A stretch of DNA of 64,000 nt, from assembly GCF_012726205.1 (NCBI RefSeq), contig NZ_JAASAE010000006.1:62001-126000 (forward strand), read 5' to 3'. A model generated the notes under the pieces. It searched no databases. It was not told where the DNA came from and saw only the letters and a program-made list of their open reading frames with translations. Each line of letters begins with the position of its first letter. Positions within the stretch are counted from its first letter, which is position 1. Below are positions 16,775 through 29,671 of the stretch, in pieces. The position numbers and the translations under genes are program-made. The stretch is from Rhodococcus sp. HNM0569 (GTDB lineage: Bacteria > Actinomycetota > Actinomycetes > Mycobacteriales > Mycobacteriaceae).

Positions 16775-17581
16775 TCAGGTGCGCTGCACGCGCCAGATCG
16801 ACAGGTCGGCGGGCACGCCGGCAGGCATGGGGGCGAACAGTCCACGCCGCCACGGCCGCACGGTCGCGCCGATGCGGTCCAGGGTGCCGTCGGGTAGCGC
16901 GTCGAGCGTCGCGGACGACGCGATGACGTGGCCGTCGCCGCCGAGTTGCATCATGCGCGCGGCGACCGTGACGTCGACGCCGATCCAGTCGTCGCCGATG
17001 CGCCGCGGCGTGCCGGTGTGCAGCCCGACACGCATCGTGGGCACGTAGCCGTCGACGTCGACCGACGCGACCGCGTCGTGCGCGTCGAGTGCGGCGGCGA
17101 GGGCGCGTGCGGGACTCGAGAACACGGCCATGACGCCGTCGCCCATACGTTTGACCACCTGCCCGCCGCCTTTGCCCAGTGGCGGCTCGACCGCTTTCGC
17201 AACCTTGCGCAGCAGGGTGAGGGTGGTGGCGTCGCCGGCGTCGAGCGACCACGTCGAGAATCCGACGAGGTCGGTGAACACGACAGTGACCTCGGCTTCC
17301 CCCTTGCCGCGGCCGACGCGTTCGAGCGCGGCCTGCCACACCTGAAGCGTGCCGAGGCCCAGTTCGCGTGCGACCGCGGGTTCGTCGTCGCGGACGCGGT
17401 CGGCGATGCGGGCGAGGGCACGAGCGCTGCCGGCACCGGCCGTCGAGAGGGGGTCGCCGAAGCCGGGGTCGCCGGGCAACGCGCGACGCAGCTTGCGCAT
17501 ACTCGCGACCGCACGTTCGCTGCGGTTGACACCGTCGAGCCACGACAGCACGCGCCTGGCCGCGGGCAGCTCTTCACTCAC
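16775..17581 (-). CDS. Class III adenylate/guanylate cyclase-like protein
   Basis: A 268-residue protein whose C-terminal half (about residues 95-265) is a class III cyclase homology domain. The two metal-binding Asp are visible in TVVFTDLVGFS and RMGDGVMAVF, with a substrate-binding Lys just before the second (VVKRMGDG). In the segment that normally reads VNxAAR the Asn is replaced by Thr (DVTVAAR), so activity may be altered. The N-terminal about 90 residues are a soluble helical region resembling regulatory segments in other actinobacterial cyclases. GTG 17581 follows TACACT (17594-17589) by seven bases, a leaderless pattern. The cyclic nucleotide made is not known. Confidence 0.85.
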   Translation of the reverse strand: MSEELPAARRVLSWLDGVNRSERAVASMRKLRRALPGDPGFGDPLSTAGAGSARALARIADRVRDDEPAVARELGLGTLQVWQAALERVGRGKGEAEVTVVFTDLVGFSTWSLDAGDATTLTLLRKVAKAVEPPLGKGGGQVVKRMGDGVMAVFSSPARALAAALDAHDAVASVDVDGYVPTMRVGLHTGTPRRIGDDWIGVDVTVAARMMQLGGDGHVIASSATLDALPDGTLDRIGATVRPWRRGLFAPMPAGVPADLSIWRVQRT

Positions 17582-17623
17582 GACGGAGAGTGTAACTGCA
17601 CGTCACACATAATGGCGCGAGCA

Positions 17624-19078
17624 TCACTCGGTCGTCCGCGCATGTGCGCGCGCGTCGCCCACCGGGACGCCGTTCTCGCCCTCGACCGAGTTCGCGTACG
17701 TGCCGACCGCGTACGCGACCGCCGACGCCCCCACACCGAGCGCCTCGGCGTCGACATTCGCCAGCGTGTCGTCCGGCGAGTGGTAGTTGCGGTCGAACGG
17801 CTGGTCGGCGTCGCCGCCCCACTTGCGCGCCTGCTCGGCGGACTTGACGTCGTCGGCGCCGCTGAACACGCCGCCCGACGGAATGCCCGCCTCGATGAAC
17901 GGGCCGTAATCGGAGCGGCCGTCGAAGTCGGTGCCGTCAGCCGAGATGCCCTGCGCGGCAAGATAGTCCACGAAAGTGCGCTCGATGCCCGCCGAACCCT
18001 CCGGCCCCGGACCCGAACCCGCACGATCCGAATCGTCGCCGTCGTACGAGAGGTAGCCCGCATTCTCCGAGCCGAGCATGTCGAAGTTGAGGTACAGCGC
18101 GATGTCGTCGCGCTGCGCGTCGTCGAGGCCCGCGACGTACGCGTCCGACCCGAGCAGACCCAATTCCTCACCGCCCCAGAATGCGAACCGCACAGCGTTG
18201 GCGGCCGGCGGTGTGGGGCCGAGCGCGAGCGCGGTCTCGAGCACCGCGCCGACGCCCGTGCCGTTGTCGTTGACGCCCGGCCCCTCCGGAACACTGTCGA
18301 GGTGCGCGCCGGCCATCACGACGTCGTCGGTGGATCCGGTCCGGGTCTGCGCCACCACATTCCGTGTGCGCAGGGTGTCGGTGATCGTGTCGAGCACGAG
18401 CGTCGCCTCGCCGGGTGACGCGGCGAGCGCGGCGCCGTCGGCCTGCCCGACGCCACCCACGGGGATGCGCCCCGCGCCCGCGTCGCCCAGCGTGCCGCCG
18501 GTGAGCGGCTCGGGCGAGTTGTTCGCGACCAGCAGTGCGGCCGCACCGCGGTCGGCGGCGACGGCCTGCTTGTCGGCGAAGGTGCACGAACCGCGGTCGA
18601 CGAGGGCGATGGCACCGGCGACGTCGAGTCCGTCGTAGTCGGTGGGCTCGCAGCCCGGTGTGTCGTCGGCCGGCACCGGGACCACACGGCCGCGGACACC
18701 GTCCGGACCCGACGACGGCGAATACGTGAGCGCGACGATCTCGGGCGCGAGCTCGCCCACTCGCAGGCTCTGCGAGTGGACGTCGAAACGGTCGAAGGCG
18801 AACTCGGGAGTCTGGACGTCGAAGCCCTTGTCGCGCAGAATGCGTGCCACGTAGTCGACGCTCGCGTCGTAGCCGGATGTGCCCGCCGCACGGTTGCCGT
18901 CGTGTGCCGCGGCGATCTGTTCGAGTTCCACGAGGTGTCCGAGGACGGCATCGGTGGTGACGGCCGCCGACAGTGCCTGTGCGTCGACACCGCCTGCCGC
19001 TCCTGCATCGGACGACGAACACGCCGTGAGTGCCAGCATGCCCGCGACAGCACTCGTGACCACTCCCCGAAGCCGCAT
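17624..19078 (-). CDS. Secreted lipoprotein aminopeptidase, M28 family
   Basis: A zinc aminopeptidase anchored outside the membrane. The signal peptide ends with lipobox LTAC (Cys20). Residues about 130-240 form a protease-associated (PA) domain inserted before the catalytic part. The M28 metal and catalytic motifs follow in order: GAHLDSVPEGPGVNDNG, GGEELGLLGS, LNFDMLGS, and NYHSPDDT near the end. 484 residues, equivalent to LpqL (Rv0418) by position and type. The start ATG lies inside a 15-bp inverted repeat, with a box TACGGT (19090-19085) six bases before it; a leaderless transcript would escape that hairpin. Confidence 0.91.
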   Translation of the reverse strand: MRLRGVVTSAVAGMLALTACSSSDAGAAGGVDAQALSAAVTTDAVLGHLVELEQIAAAHDGNRAAGTSGYDASVDYVARILRDKGFDVQTPEFAFDRFDVHSQSLRVGELAPEIVALTYSPSSGPDGVRGRVVPVPADDTPGCEPTDYDGLDVAGAIALVDRGSCTFADKQAVAADRGAAALLVANNSPEPLTGGTLGDAGAGRIPVGGVGQADGAALAASPGEATLVLDTITDTLRTRNVVAQTRTGSTDDVVMAGAHLDSVPEGPGVNDNGTGVGAVLETALALGPTPPAANAVRFAFWGGEELGLLGSDAYVAGLDDAQRDDIALYLNFDMLGSENAGYLSYDGDDSDRAGSGPGPEGSAGIERTFVDYLAAQGISADGTDFDGRSDYGPFIEAGIPSGGVFSGADDVKSAEQARKWGGDADQPFDRNYHSPDDTLANVDAEALGVGASAVAYAVGTYANSVEGENGVPVGDARAHARTTE

Positions 19079-19115
19079 TCGGGCACCGTACCTCGAGGTC
19101 GGTGCCCGAATGCGG
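19073..19115. terminator. 15-bp inverted repeat: exporter terminator over the peptidase start
   Basis: The arms CCGCATTCGGGCACC (19073-19087) and their exact complement (19101-19115) flank a 13-nt loop. On the leftward strand the repeat begins 13 bases after the ABC permease stop, so it can end that transcript. The downstream arm contains the peptidase ATG, and the -10 box of the peptidase straddles this arm and the loop. Terminator and next promoter are therefore superimposed. Confidence 0.7.
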
Positions 19116-19127
19116 AAGCGAGACCGG

Positions 19128-19922
19128 TCAGGCGTCGCGCCGGTTCACCACGAACAGCGAGATGCCGAACACGACCAGCACGAACGCCGCGAAGTACACC
19201 AGGCTGCCCCACGGACCCCAGTGGAAGTCGACGCCGCCGGGCATGCCGAGGAAGTTGTTCGCGTTGAGGAACGGCAGGAACGGCATGACCTCCCGCCCGA
19301 ACGACCCGAACAGGTTGAACAGGCTCTCGATCAGGAGCGGCCACAACAGCAGCAGCGCGATCGCGCCCGCCGACTGCCGCAGCAGCGCACCCACCGCGAC
19401 CGCGAGGATCACGCACAGGAAGGCGTAGAGCGGAACCCCGTAGATCGCCCGCCAGTCGGTCTCGGACGTGAGCGTGAGCGCGGCGCCCGCCTTGTCGCCC
19501 GCGGTCGCCTTCGCGATCGCGTACGCACCGAAGGTGAGCACGAACGTGAGCACCGCCGAGAACACGCCGATCAGACCGGCCTTCGCGACGAGCACCGACG
19601 AGCGGTTCGGAATCGCCTGGAAGGTGGTGCGGATGAGGCCGAAGCGGTACTCGCTGGTGACGGACAGCGCCGCGAGGATCATCAGCACGAGTACGCCGAA
19701 TCCGGACACACCGCCCACGGCGTCCGCGAGCGTCGGCAGGAAGGGTTCGAAGTCGGGCTGGTTGCCCTCCGCGAGCTGATTCTCGAACGAGTTGAGACTC
19801 GCCTTCGCGCTCAGCCCGATGACCCCGGCGAGGCCGAGACCGAGCGCGATGACGATCGCGGTGCACCACCACGGAGAACGGGTGGTGGTGAGCTTGATGC
19901 GTTCGGCAGTGAGAACGGCCAT
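19128..19922 (-). CDS. ABC exporter permease
   Basis: A 264-residue integral membrane subunit of an ABC-2-type exporter with six predicted spans: one near the N-terminus after AERIKLTTTRSPWW, a long extracellular loop at about 40-65, and five more to the C-terminus. The pattern SEYRFGLIRTTFQAIPNR is typical of ABC-2 permeases paired with CcmA-type ATPases. The start overlaps the ATPase stop by one base (TGATG). The exported compound is unknown; relatives handle drugs, antibiotics or lipids. Confidence 0.85.
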   Translation of the reverse strand: MAVLTAERIKLTTTRSPWWCTAIVIALGLGLAGVIGLSAKASLNSFENQLAEGNQPDFEPFLPTLADAVGGVSGFGVLVLMILAALSVTSEYRFGLIRTTFQAIPNRSSVLVAKAGLIGVFSAVLTFVLTFGAYAIAKATAGDKAGAALTLTSETDWRAIYGVPLYAFLCVILAVAVGALLRQSAGAIALLLLWPLLIESLFNLFGSFGREVMPFLPFLNANNFLGMPGGVDFHWGPWGSLVYFAAFVLVVFGISLFVVNRRDA

Positions 19923-20866
19923 CAGAGAGCGCCTCCCATGATTTCCTGCACGCCCTCGGCGTGGTACTGGACGTCTTCTCCGGTGATCTTCATGAACGCG
20001 TCCTCGAGCGAACCCTGCTTCGACGCGAGTTCGTGCAGCACGATGCCGTTCTCGCCCGCGAGGGTGCCGACCTGGTCGGTCGTGGTGTCGATGACGAGCA
20101 ACGCGGCCGTGCCGTCGGCGCCGCCGTCCTCACGCACCGTGAGGCCCGCACTCGTGAGCGCGCTGCGCAGCGCGTCGAGCTGGGGGCTGCGCACGCGCAC
20201 GGTCGATTCGGACGACTTCGCGACGAAGTCGGCGACCGTGGTGTCGGCGATGAGCCGGCCTCGGCCGATCACGACGAGACGTTCGGCGGTGAGCGCCATC
20301 TCCGACAGCAGGTGACTCGACACGAGCACCGTGCGGCCCTCGGACGCGAGCCGCTGCATGAACTTGCGGATCCACACGATGCCCTCGGGATCGAGCCCGT
20401 TGACCGGCTCGTCGAACAACAGCACCTTGGGATCGCCGAGCAGCGCGCCCGCAAGGCCGAGCCGCTGCGACATACCGAGCGAGAACCCGCCCGCCTTCTT
20501 GCCCGCGACCTCGCTGAGACCGACGAGGCGGAGCACCTCCTCGACGCGGCTCTTCGGGATGCCGTTCGACGCCGCCATCCACTGCAGGTGTGCGCGCGCG
20601 GAACGGTTCGGGTGCACCCACTTCGCGTCGAGCAGTGCCCCGACGGTGGTCAGCGGCTTGTCGAGTTGTGCGTACGGCACACCCTCGACGAGCGCGGACC
20701 CCGCGGTGGGCTTGTCGAGCCCCAGGATCATGCGCATCGTGGTCGACTTGCCCGCGCCGTTCGGTCCGAGGAAGCCGGTGACGATGCCCGGCTGCACGGT
20801 GAACGTCAGGTCGTCGACCGCCTTGAACGACCCGAAGGTCTTGGTCAGTCCCCTCACTTCGATCAT
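19922..20866 (-). CDS. ABC exporter ATP-binding protein
   Basis: A 314-residue CcmA/DrrA-like ATPase. Walker A is GPNGAGKST, the signature is SLGMSQRL, Walker B is KVLLFDEP, and the H-loop is in VSSHLLSEM. The C-terminal about 90 residues are the accessory domain seen in drug-exporter ATPases. It pairs with the downstream permease. ATG 20866 gives MIEVRGLTKTFG; a box CAGGCT lies six bases upstream (20878-20873), an off-consensus leaderless pattern, so start confidence is moderate. Confidence 0.9.
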   Translation of the reverse strand: MIEVRGLTKTFGSFKAVDDLTFTVQPGIVTGFLGPNGAGKSTTMRMILGLDKPTAGSALVEGVPYAQLDKPLTTVGALLDAKWVHPNRSARAHLQWMAASNGIPKSRVEEVLRLVGLSEVAGKKAGGFSLGMSQRLGLAGALLGDPKVLLFDEPVNGLDPEGIVWIRKFMQRLASEGRTVLVSSHLLSEMALTAERLVVIGRGRLIADTTVADFVAKSSESTVRVRSPQLDALRSALTSAGLTVREDGGADGTAALLVIDTTTDQVGTLAGENGIVLHELASKQGSLEDAFMKITGEDVQYHAEGVQEIMGGAL

Positions 20867-20987
20867 GCAGCCAGCCTGCCCGACCGCGGCCCTCGGCACA
20901 TCGGCCTGAAGGATGATTTCGCGTGGTACCAGGGTCGGGGTGGCACCAGGGTCTCTTTCCGGGTGCGGCCTCGGCCGTGTCGGGTCC

Positions 20988-21009
20988 GTCTCGGGGTGAA
21001 CCCCGAGAC
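20988..21009 (-). terminator. Terminator of thiO-thiS-thiG
   Basis: A perfect 9-bp stem (GTCTCGGGG with its complement) and a 4-nt loop, one base past the thiG stop codon. It is the end of the riboswitch-controlled operon. Confidence 0.8.
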
Positions 21010-21010
21010 C

Positions 21011-22010
<1,000 letters not shown>

Positions 22011-22014
22011 GGAT

Positions 22015-23109
22015 TCACCTCACTGGTGTCGGAACAGTCTGTGGAGAACGACGGAAGCGGCCCGGTGCCGCGCACCGCGCTTCCGGGAGCTCGTCGCCGT
22101 CGAGCACGGCCAGCACCGCGTCCGCCGTGACCGGCGTCAGCAGGATGCCGTTGCGGCCGTGGCCCACCGCGACGACGGTGCGTTCGTCGACGCGGCCGAC
22201 GAGCGGCAGGTTGTCGGGAGACATCGGGCGCAGGCCCGCGCTCGCCTCGTACAGCTCGTACTCGCCGATCGCGGGCATCAGCTCTTCCGCGTCGGCGATC
22301 AGGTCACGCACCCCGGCGACGGTGACCTGGGTGTCGGGGGCGTCGTACTGCGTTGCGCCGACGACGATGCCGTCGCCGCGGGGCACGAGATAGGACGGGC
22401 GGCCGTGCACGGTGCCGCGCACGGTGCGACCGGGGGCAGGCGTGACTCCGGGTCTGGTGCGCAGCCTCAGGATCTCGCCCTTGACCGGGCGCACCGGCAC
22501 ATCCGGCAGCAGCGCGGACGCTGTCGAGCCGGCCGCGACGACGACCTGGTCGGCGGGCACGGCGGCGACGTCGGTGACGTGTTCGGCGACGAACTCGACC
22601 CCGACGTCGACCGCAGCGGTGCGCAGCGCGTCGACGAGGGCGCGATTGTCGACCGCGAACTCGTCGGGCGCGAGCAGTCCGAGCCGGATCCGCGGTCCGA
22701 GGGACGGCTCGAGTGCACGCACCTCGGCGCGCGTGAGGACGCGCAGGTCGCGTCCTCGGCCGGACACGAACTCCGCGATCGTCCGCAGGTCTTCGGCGTC
22801 GGCGGAGTCGAGGGCGACGGTGAGCGAACCGTGCGACGTGAACAGGGTGGAGCCGGTCAGCTTTTCGAGCTCGCCGCCGAAATCGGGCCACCGGTCGAGC
22901 GACGCAGACCCGAGGTCGAGCAGTGCGTCCTCGCCGGGCCAGCCCTCCGACAGCGGCGCGAGCATGCCGCCCGCGACCCACGAGGCGCCGGACGCGATCG
23001 CGGGATCGAAGAGCCGGACACGGCGCCCGGAGCGCGCGGCACGCCACGCGATCGACAGGCCGATGACACCGCCGCCGACGACGGCGACCGACTGGTTGCT
23101 GGCACCCAT
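22015..23109 (-). CDS. thiO: Glycine oxidase ThiO
   Basis: An FAD-dependent oxidase that makes dehydroglycine for thiazole synthesis. The N-terminal Rossmann motif VVGGGVIGLSIAW binds FAD, and GLRPMSPDNLPLVGR and GHGRNGILLTPVTA near the C-terminus are typical of the DAO family. 364 residues from ATG 23109. An alternative GTG at 23121 is rejected because GAGGTGATC, a near-perfect match to the 16S rRNA tail, lies seven bases before the ATG and overlaps that GTG. The Shine-Dalgarno sequence is part of a self-complementary GGTGATCACC and sits just after the TPP riboswitch. Confidence 0.94.
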   Translation of the reverse strand: MGASNQSVAVVGGGVIGLSIAWRAARSGRRVRLFDPAIASGASWVAGGMLAPLSEGWPGEDALLDLGSASLDRWPDFGGELEKLTGSTLFTSHGSLTVALDSADAEDLRTIAEFVSGRGRDLRVLTRAEVRALEPSLGPRIRLGLLAPDEFAVDNRALVDALRTAAVDVGVEFVAEHVTDVAAVPADQVVVAAGSTASALLPDVPVRPVKGEILRLRTRPGVTPAPGRTVRGTVHGRPSYLVPRGDGIVVGATQYDAPDTQVTVAGVRDLIADAEELMPAIGEYELYEASAGLRPMSPDNLPLVGRVDERTVVAVGHGRNGILLTPVTADAVLAVLDGDELPEARCAAPGRFRRSPQTVPTPVR

Positions 23110-23121
23110 CGGGGTGATCAC

Positions 23122-23214
23122 CTCACTTCCTGCGCCGGCATGATCCGGATCAGGTCGGACGGTCGGGCTCGGCGCGAGCCCCTCTCAGCCCCCCGATCCG
23201 GGGACTCCCGTGTT
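23122..23214 (-). promoter_or_regulatory. TPP riboswitch (THI element) controlling thiO-thiS-thiG
   Basis: On the leftward strand the conserved THI-box parts occur in order: GGGAGTCC at the 5' side, the CTGAGA core (23188-23183), then the pyrophosphate-sensor region CTGATCCGGATCATGCCGGC (about 23154-23135) and the closing AGGAAGTG. It ends directly before the thiO Shine-Dalgarno sequence, so control of translation initiation is likely. The element is a known family; its presence here is read directly from sequence. Confidence 0.93.
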
Positions 23215-23229
23215 GCACGTTCTCCTCAA

Positions 23230-23239
23230 AGGCTACCGT
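23230..23239. promoter_or_regulatory. Overlapping divergent -10 boxes, thiO and thiE
   Basis: AGGCTACCGT contains TACCGT (23234-23239, rightward, six bases before thiE GTG 23246) and, on the other strand, TAGCCT (23235-23230, giving a transcript start about ten bases before the riboswitch). The two hexamers share a TA step, so polymerase can hardly occupy both at once. Confidence 0.6.
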
Positions 23240-23245
23240 CATGCC

Positions 23246-23947
23246 GTGAACGCGACGTACCCGCACGACCGTCTCGACCGCCGCGAGCGGCTGCACGCTG
23301 CACGCCTGTACCTGTGCACGGACGCGCGACGCGAGCGGGGCGATCTCGCGGAGTTCGCGGACGCCGCGCTCGCGGGGGGTGTCGACATCATCCAGCTGCG
23401 TGACAAGGGCTCGGCAGGGGAACGGCAGTTCGGTCCGCTCGAGGCGAAGGACGAGTTGCTCGCGCTCTCGGTGCTCGCGGACGCCGCGCGCAGGCACGGC
23501 GCGCTGCTCGCGGTCAACGACCGCGCCGACCTCGCCCTCGCGGCGGGCGCGGACGTACTGCACCTCGGGCAGGGCGACCTGCCGGTTCCGTACGCGCGCA
23601 CCGTCGTCGGACGCGACGTCCTGGTGGGCCGCTCGACGCACAACCGTGCTCAGGCGAGCCTCGCCGCGATCGAGGACGGCGTCGACTACTTCTGCACCGG
23701 TCCGGTGTGGACCACACCCACCAAGCCAGGACGCGGTGCGGCGGGTCTCGAACTCGTCCGGACGACGGCGGACGCGCAGCCCGCGCGGCCGTGGTTCGCG
23801 ATCGGTGGCGTCGACGAGGCGCGACTGCCGGAACTGTTCGACGCGGGCGCGACACGTGTCGTGGTGGTGCGGGCGATCACCGAGGCGCCCGATCCGCACG
23901 CCGCGGCACGGGCGCTCGCCGACCGGCTGGCCGCGAATCCGGCCTGA
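23246..23947 (+). CDS. thiE: Thiamine phosphate synthase
   Basis: Joins HMP pyrophosphate and thiazole phosphate to thiamine phosphate. The 233-residue TIM-barrel protein has the ThiE landmarks DIIQLRDKG (substrate-binding Gln and Lys), [25 protein letters not shown], and [16 protein letters not shown] for the pyrophosphate site, with FAIGGV near the end. I choose GTG 23246, which follows TACCGT by six bases and yields a leaderless mRNA; the 23210 start would put coding sequence through the promoter. It is not under the riboswitch that controls the divergent thiOSG genes. Confidence 0.93.
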   Translation: MNATYPHDRLDRRERLHAARLYLCTDARRERGDLAEFADAALAGGVDIIQLRDKGSAGERQFGPLEAKDELLALSVLADAARRHGALLAVNDRADLALAAGADVLHLGQGDLPVPYARTVVGRDVLVGRSTHNRAQASLAAIEDGVDYFCTGPVWTTPTKPGRGAAGLELVRTTADAQPARPWFAIGGVDEARLPELFDAGATRVVVVRAITEAPDPHAAARALADRLAANPA

Positions 23948-23956
23948 CCCGACGGC

Positions 23957-24685
23957 TCAGCCGACGAGCAACGACGGCGACAGCGTGAACACCGAGCTCG
24001 GCAGGCGCGCGAGGTCGGCTGCGTTCTCGGACACGACGACGAGCACCGGATCGTCCTCCGGCCGCTCGGACGGCGCGGTGCGGTCGAGCAGTGCGGACCG
24101 GTCGAGCAGTGACGCGGGCGCTGCGGTGTCGATGCGCGTGACCCAGCCGAAGCCGTCGTCGGGCAGCACGACCGTGCGCGGCAGTTCGGCGGCGTGCGCG
24201 ATGTCGGGGTCGACCACGAGGTGGACGTCGAGTGCGCGCAGTCGCGGCCAGCTCGCGGCGAAACCCGAGTGCAGCGGCAGTGCGGTGACGTCGGCCTCGG
24301 GCACCCAGCGCAGTTCGAGGCTTTCGCGGTTGGGGACCGTGGCCAGCCGCGTCGACGTGTCGGCGACGACGGTGGTGTAGCTCCACACGTGCGGCACCGC
24401 CATCGTGACGAGCTCGGTACGCACGGTGAGCGACGCGTCGTCGATGCCCGCTTCCTCGTGGGCTTCGCGGACGGCCGCCCCGGTGGCGCTCTCGTGGCTG
24501 TCGCGTGCGCCACCGGGCAGCGCCCACGTGCCGCCTTCGTGACTCCACGCCGCGCGATGCTGCAACAGCACCGCGGCGGTGCGGTCGGGCAACGGTGCGC
24601 GCAGCAGCAGACCGGCGGCGCCGTGCTTGCCCCAGTGACGATCGCCGTCGGGGCCGATGGCCCAACCGTCGCCGTCGCCGCGCAT
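23957..24685 (-). CDS. mutT3: NUDIX hydrolase, MutT3-like
   Basis: A 242-residue protein with a NUDIX domain in its N-terminal two thirds. The NUDIX box is complete: Gly-x5-Glu-x7-REAHEEAGI in the segment after [12 protein letters not shown]. Position next to thiE equals that of MutT3 (Rv0413), an oxidised-nucleotide hydrolase; the substrate here is inferred from this only. The C-terminal about 80 residues are an extension without clear motif. ATG 24685 has AGGGGA at a good distance; ATG 24691 two codons upstream is equally in frame. Confidence 0.85.
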   Translation of the reverse strand: MRGDGDGWAIGPDGDRHWGKHGAAGLLLRAPLPDRTAAVLLQHRAAWSHEGGTWALPGGARDSHESATGAAVREAHEEAGIDDASLTVRTELVTMAVPHVWSYTTVVADTSTRLATVPNRESLELRWVPEADVTALPLHSGFAASWPRLRALDVHLVVDPDIAHAAELPRTVVLPDDGFGWVTRIDTAAPASLLDRSALLDRTAPSERPEDDPVLVVVSENAADLARLPSSVFTLSPSLLVG

Positions 24686-24822
24686 GTGCATCCCCTAGCT
24701 GTCCGCGTTCGGAGCTCGTCCGGGTTCGGCCCACACACTAACCCGCGATCGGCCCGGCGAGCAGGGTCGGTGTTCCGGCGGGTCGGTGCTGCGTCGTCCC
24801 GGACGCGCACCGCGACGCCTTA

Positions 24823-24828
24823 TATGCT
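24823..24828 (+). promoter_or_regulatory. -10 box for glnX-glnH-pknG
   Basis: TATGCT within the AT-rich TTATATGCT is the best promoter in the gap. It gives a predicted start near 24835 and a leader of about 45 nt ending in GGAGGG before GTG 24880. Confidence 0.5.
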
Positions 24829-24879
24829 GCGGGGAACCGACACGATCGGAGCCCGGAATCGTCGACGGAGGGTGCGCCC

Positions 24880-26222
24880 GTGGTCTTGCGCGAGTCACCG
24901 TCGATCGAGCCTCGCGGCAGTCACCCGCAGGCGGGCGCGGATGCCGCGCACGCGCGGCGCACCCAGTTCAGCTTCATGGCGCATTCGACACCGGTGCGGC
25001 TGTTCGCGGTGGGGCTGCTGGTGTTCGCGTTGATCATCGGGGCGGGCGCGGTCACGGCGGGTGAGGTCGCGCACCGGCAGGAGACTCTGCACCAGTTGCT
25101 CGCCGAGCGCGAACCGCTCGCCGACTCGGCGCAGCAGCTCTACAGCGCGCTGTCCGTCGCCGACGCCTCCGCGACCACGGCGTTCCTGTCGCGTGGCGTC
25201 GAGCCCGCGGACGTGCGTGACCGGTACCTGCAGGCGATCGGCGTCGCATCGGCCCAGCTCGTGTACGCGTCGGGCGGTATCGCGGGCAGCGACGTCGAGA
25301 GCAGACGGCTGCTCACGGAGATCTCGACGGGACTGGCGCAGTACACGGGCCTGGTGGAGACGGCGCGCGCCAACAACCGCGTGGGCTATCCGGTGGGAGC
25401 GGCGTATCTCGGCGAGGCGTCGACCACGATGCAGGACCACATCCTGCCCGCCGCGCAGCAACTGCATTCGCGGCAGGAGGGCGCGGTCGCGGAGGTCCAG
25501 CGTGACTACTCGCGTGCCCCGTGGCTGCCGATGGCGGTCCCCGCGCTCACGGTGCTCGCGTTGCTCTTGCTGCAGTGGATGCTCGCGCGCCGTACGCGGC
25601 GCCGGTTCAATGCCGGTCTGATCGCCGCGACGGTCGCGGTCGGCCTGATGCTCGCATGGCTCATGGGCGCGGGTCTGCTGTCGGCGCTGGCGACGTCACG
25701 TGCTCTCGACCAGGGCGCGGGGCCGCTCAGCGAGCTCACCGCGGCGCGCATCACCGCGCAGCAGGCCCGCGCCGAGGAAACCCTCAAGCTCGTGCGCCGC
25801 GATTCGAGCGGCACGTACGACGCCGGCTTCGACGAGAAGTCCGAGCGGCTGCGCGAGTTGCTGTCCGACTACTCGAAGGGCGACGACACGGTGGTCGGCG
25901 ACGACGACGTCGCGCGTGCGATCTCGGCGAGGTCGGCGTGGGCCGCGGCACACGGACGCGTCAACGCGCTGCTCGCGGGCGGCGACTACGCGGGCGCAAC
26001 GGATGTCGCGGTGGGTACCGGCCCGGACGACGCAGCAACCCAGTTCCAAATCCTCGACGACGCGCTCACCAGCGCGATCAGCGAAGCCCGCGAGCGCGCA
26101 CGCGCCGAGCTGGGGTCGGCGTCGAACGCGCTCACCGCACTCGCGTCGGGTGCGTGGTTCCTCACCGCGGTGGGTGGCGTCGCGGTCGCGGCGGGCATGT
26201 TCCCCCGGCTACGGGAGTACCT

Positions 26223-26226
<4 letters not shown>
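24880..26226 (+). CDS. glnX: GlnX-like membrane signalling protein
   Basis: A 448-residue membrane protein equivalent by position to Rv0412c/GlnX, the partner that relays amino-acid sensing by GlnH to the kinase PknG. Four membrane spans are visible (about residues 38-60, 209-232, 243-265 and 421-444), enclosing two extracytoplasmic helical regions of about 150 residues each, rich in Ala, Arg and Glu like chemoreceptor four-helix bundles. The start GTG has GGAGGG seven bases upstream. It overlaps glnH by four bases. Confidence 0.88.
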
Positions 26227-29564
<3,338 letters not shown>

Positions 29565-29566
<2 letters not shown>

Positions 29567-29603
29567 ACGACGGCCCTTTCCGAACGACAGTCCGTTCCGA
29601 ACG
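29565..29603. repeat. 17-bp imperfect direct repeat after pknG
   Basis: Two copies of a GAACGAC-led 17-bp unit plus a partial third (GAACG) follow the pknG stop, which overlaps the first copy. No stable terminator hairpin is evident in this gap. Confidence 0.55.
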
Positions 29604-29631
29604 TTCACACGGGTCTCTCACGAACGTGCGA

Positions 29632-29637
29632 TAGCGT
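29632..29637 (+). promoter_or_regulatory. -10 box for the GT-C/acyltransferase pair
   Basis: TAGCGT predicts a start near 29644, 28 nt before ATG 29672, leaving AAAGGA as ribosome-binding site in the leader. This argues that the pair has its own promoter and is not only read from pknG. Confidence 0.45.
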
Positions 29638-29671
29638 GGCCCGCCGGAACGACGGGCGCGAAAGGACGGTC

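Noticed and set aside
17591-17607. CRP/GlxR-like site TGTAA-N7-TCACA upstream of the cyclase gene
   Set aside because: Spacing is seven rather than six and one arm deviates, so it does not meet the TGTGA-N6-TCACA consensus.
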